The translations under genes were made by a program, and so were the position numbers. Below are positions 11,884 to 12,812 of a stretch of DNA of 12,812 nt, piece after piece. This DNA comes from an uncultured Clostridia bacterium (GTDB lineage: Bacteria; Bacillota; Clostridia; TANB77; CAG-508): NCBI GenBank assembly GCA_948857205.1, contig CAQPRV010000030.1, forward strand, positions 1 through 12,812. Direction: 5' to 3'. Numbering within the stretch: the stretch's first letter is position 1; every line of letters starts with the position of its first letter. The notes under the pieces are model-generated. The model saw nothing but the letters and a program-made list of their open reading frames with translations. It ran no database searches and had not been told where the DNA came from.

Positions 11884-12303
11884 ATGGATTTAAAGAAAAT
11901 CGAGAAATTTATTGAAAAACAAAAAGTCAGTTTTATATGTTCTATTGATGATGAAAATTACCCTAATGTAAAAGCAATGCTAAAACCTAGAAAAAGGATA
12001 GAACTAAAAGAGTTTTACTTTTCTACAAATACTTCATCTATGAGAGTTAGTCAGTATATGAATAATTCAAATGCAAGTATTTACTTTTATCACAAAGGAT
12101 TAATCAAATATGTTGGTGTTATGCTAAAAGGAAAAATGGAAGTGCTAACAGACCAAGAAACAAAAAATATGATTTGGAAAAAGGGAGATACAATGTTTTA
12201 TAAAAAAGGTGTAACTGATCCAGATTATTGTGTTTTAAAATTTACTGCAACAAGTGGTAGATATTATTGTGATTTGAAAACAGAAAATTTTAATATAGAG
12301 TAA
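11884..12303 (+). CDS. Pyridoxamine 5'-phosphate oxidase-like FMN-binding protein
   Basis: Small split-barrel flavoprotein of the pyridoxamine-phosphate-oxidase/general stress protein 26 type. Members bind FMN or related cofactors and carry out redox reactions that often remain unknown. 139 residues, usual for the group. Seen are the N-terminal helix, KVSFICSIDDENYPNVKAM (strand-turn-strand, about 15-33), EFYFSTNTSSMRVSQYMNNSNASIYF (about 46-71, the phosphate- and flavin-contacting region), VGVMLKGKMEVLTDQETKNMIW (about 79-100) and the C-terminal YCVLKFTATSGRYY. GGGAGATG precedes ATG 11884. It is the last complete gene of the array; its stop codon overlaps the ATG of the transposase relic, and no boundary motif follows. 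Confidence 0.85.
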   Translation: MDLKKIEKFIEKQKVSFICSIDDENYPNVKAMLKPRKRIELKEFYFSTNTSSMRVSQYMNNSNASIYFYHKGLIKYVGVMLKGKMEVLTDQETKNMIWKKGDTMFYKKGVTDPDYCVLKFTATSGRYYCDLKTENFNIE

Positions 12304-12536
12304 TGCAAAGAGAAGGAATATATAGAAAGACACCAAGACATAATCGAAAAGTAGAAAGAAGTCATAGAAAAGATCAAGAAAGATTTTATTATAATAAAGT
12401 GTTTTGTAGCTTTGAGGATTTTAAGAATAGATTAAAATATTGGGAAAAAGAATACAATAATTTTCCAATGAAACCATTAGGCTGGAAAAATCCAAATGAA
12501 AAACTCAAAGAATATGAACTTAAGAAAAGTGCATAA
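12303..12536 (+). pseudogene. C-terminal relic of a DDE transposase (IS481/IS3-like integrase core)
   Basis: The 77-residue frame contains TPRHNRKVERSHRKDQERFY followed by SFEDFKNRLKYWEKEYNNFP and PLGWKNPNEKLKEYEL, the end of a rve-type integrase core as in IS481/IS3 transposases. The Glu in KVERSHR corresponds to the third residue of the DDE triad. The two Asp and the N-terminal helix-turn-helix are missing, so it cannot be active. Arg replaces the usual Gly of HNGKVER. The ATG overlaps the preceding stop codon and has no ribosome binding site, so the fragment joined the array by a break at this point. Confidence 0.8.
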
Positions 12537-12660
12537 AATGGTACATTTTATCAGTTTTCTTAAATACTACAACGAAGTTGCAATAAACAGAACATACATA
12601 TTAGGTATTTCAAGTATAGACAACTCTAAGACAGTGTGACATATGTTTAACAAACCTACA
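12537..12660. mobile_element. Probable right end of the relic IS
   Basis: After the transposase stop there is no further ORF. The segment TGTGACATATGTTTAACA followed by AACCTACA (12635-12660) looks like a terminal inverted repeat of an IS ending in 5'-TGT on the other strand. The left partner is not present in the window, consistent with a truncated element. The exact end could instead be at 12679, if the next repeat belongs to the same element. Confidence 0.4.
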
Positions 12661-12681
12661 CAAAAAGTCGAAACTTAAATC
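12660..12681. repeat. Copy of the MITE terminal repeat
   Basis: All 22 bases are identical to 211-232 (ACAAAAAGTCG then AAACTTAAATC), the right terminal repeat of the MITE-like element plus two bases of its target duplication. The left arm and centre are missing. It directly adjoins the relic IS end. Confidence 0.7.
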
Positions 12682-12766
12682 TAATATTTATTGTAAGGCA
12701 ATCGCTTAAAATTTTAATTATTTATTTGTTCGTATTTAATTAAGAATAGCGCAAGAAGGATTATAA
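12682..12766. other. AT-rich stretch, nothing identified
   Basis: No ORF with a ribosome binding site and no clear hairpin is seen. Confidence 0.4.
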
Positions 12767-12812
12767 TTATTTATTTTTGAGTGACTCCGGGGTAACCTTT
12801 CCAAAATTCTTA
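12767..12812 (-). CDS. Possible C-terminus of an unidentified gene, cut by the window end
   Basis: On the minus strand the last bases read KNFGKVTPESLKNK followed by TAA. The composition is protein-like and slightly richer in GC than the flanking DNA. Only about 14 residues are visible and no family can be assigned, so this is tentative. Confidence 0.25.
   Translation of the reverse strand, partial: KNFGKVTPESLKNK

Noticed and set aside
9783..12706. AAGGCAATCGCT shared by 9783-9794 and 12694-12705
   Set aside because: Twelve bases, one copy lying inside a coding end; possibly a trace of shared sequence but too short and isolated to support a claim.

Overview
The window is very AT-rich, and its core genes (RecA, SmpB and class II fructose-bisphosphate aldolase) look like those of a low-GC Clostridia-type Bacillota. 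Strong GGAGG ribosome binding sites, A-ending codons and single-gene transcription units fit this. No organism name can be given from the sequence alone.

Left part (1-6400) is a stable chromosomal core. A 191-bp MITE-like element (40-230), flanked by an 8-bp target duplication, sits directly upstream of the promoter of fba (aldolase). fba converges on smpB (tmRNA-binding protein) across a very long GGGGACGG-type hairpin. Two small secreted, membrane-anchored low-complexity proteins follow on the minus strand, each with its own terminator. An orphan family-5 solute-binding protein and recA follow on the plus strand; recA has a sigma-A promoter, a LexA-like box and a strong downstream terminator.

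Middle part (6400-7300) is a junction zone. It holds an AT-rich gap, a short site with dyad symmetry that recurs once at 9109, a minus-strand 49-residue membrane protein, and a 52-residue unknown protein. The leader of the 52-residue gene carries a hairpin whose 3' arm could also pair with that gene's ribosome binding site.

Right part (7300-12300) is an accessory array of small unrelated genes, all on the plus strand: an isoprenylcysteine methyltransferase-like protein, a 34-residue membrane peptide, a MerR regulator, an ASCH/PUA-like protein with a truncated DUF5131-like gene, an XRE regulator, a CPBP protease broken by two frameshifts, a DUF3267 zincin-like membrane protein and a pyridoxamine-phosphate-oxidase-like flavoprotein. 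Almost every gene is followed within 0-13 bases by the same short motif, AAATTACAATTTT. In four cases the motif overlaps the TAA stop codon. The array looks like a gene-cassette array with a short dyad boundary unlike an integron attC site. No recombinase is in the window. This is the best candidate here for an undescribed system.

Right end (12300-12812): the array is closed by the C-terminal relic of a DDE transposase, an IS-like end, and a 22-bp match to the terminal inverted repeat of the MITE at the left end. The last bases may hold the C-terminus of an unidentified minus-strand gene.
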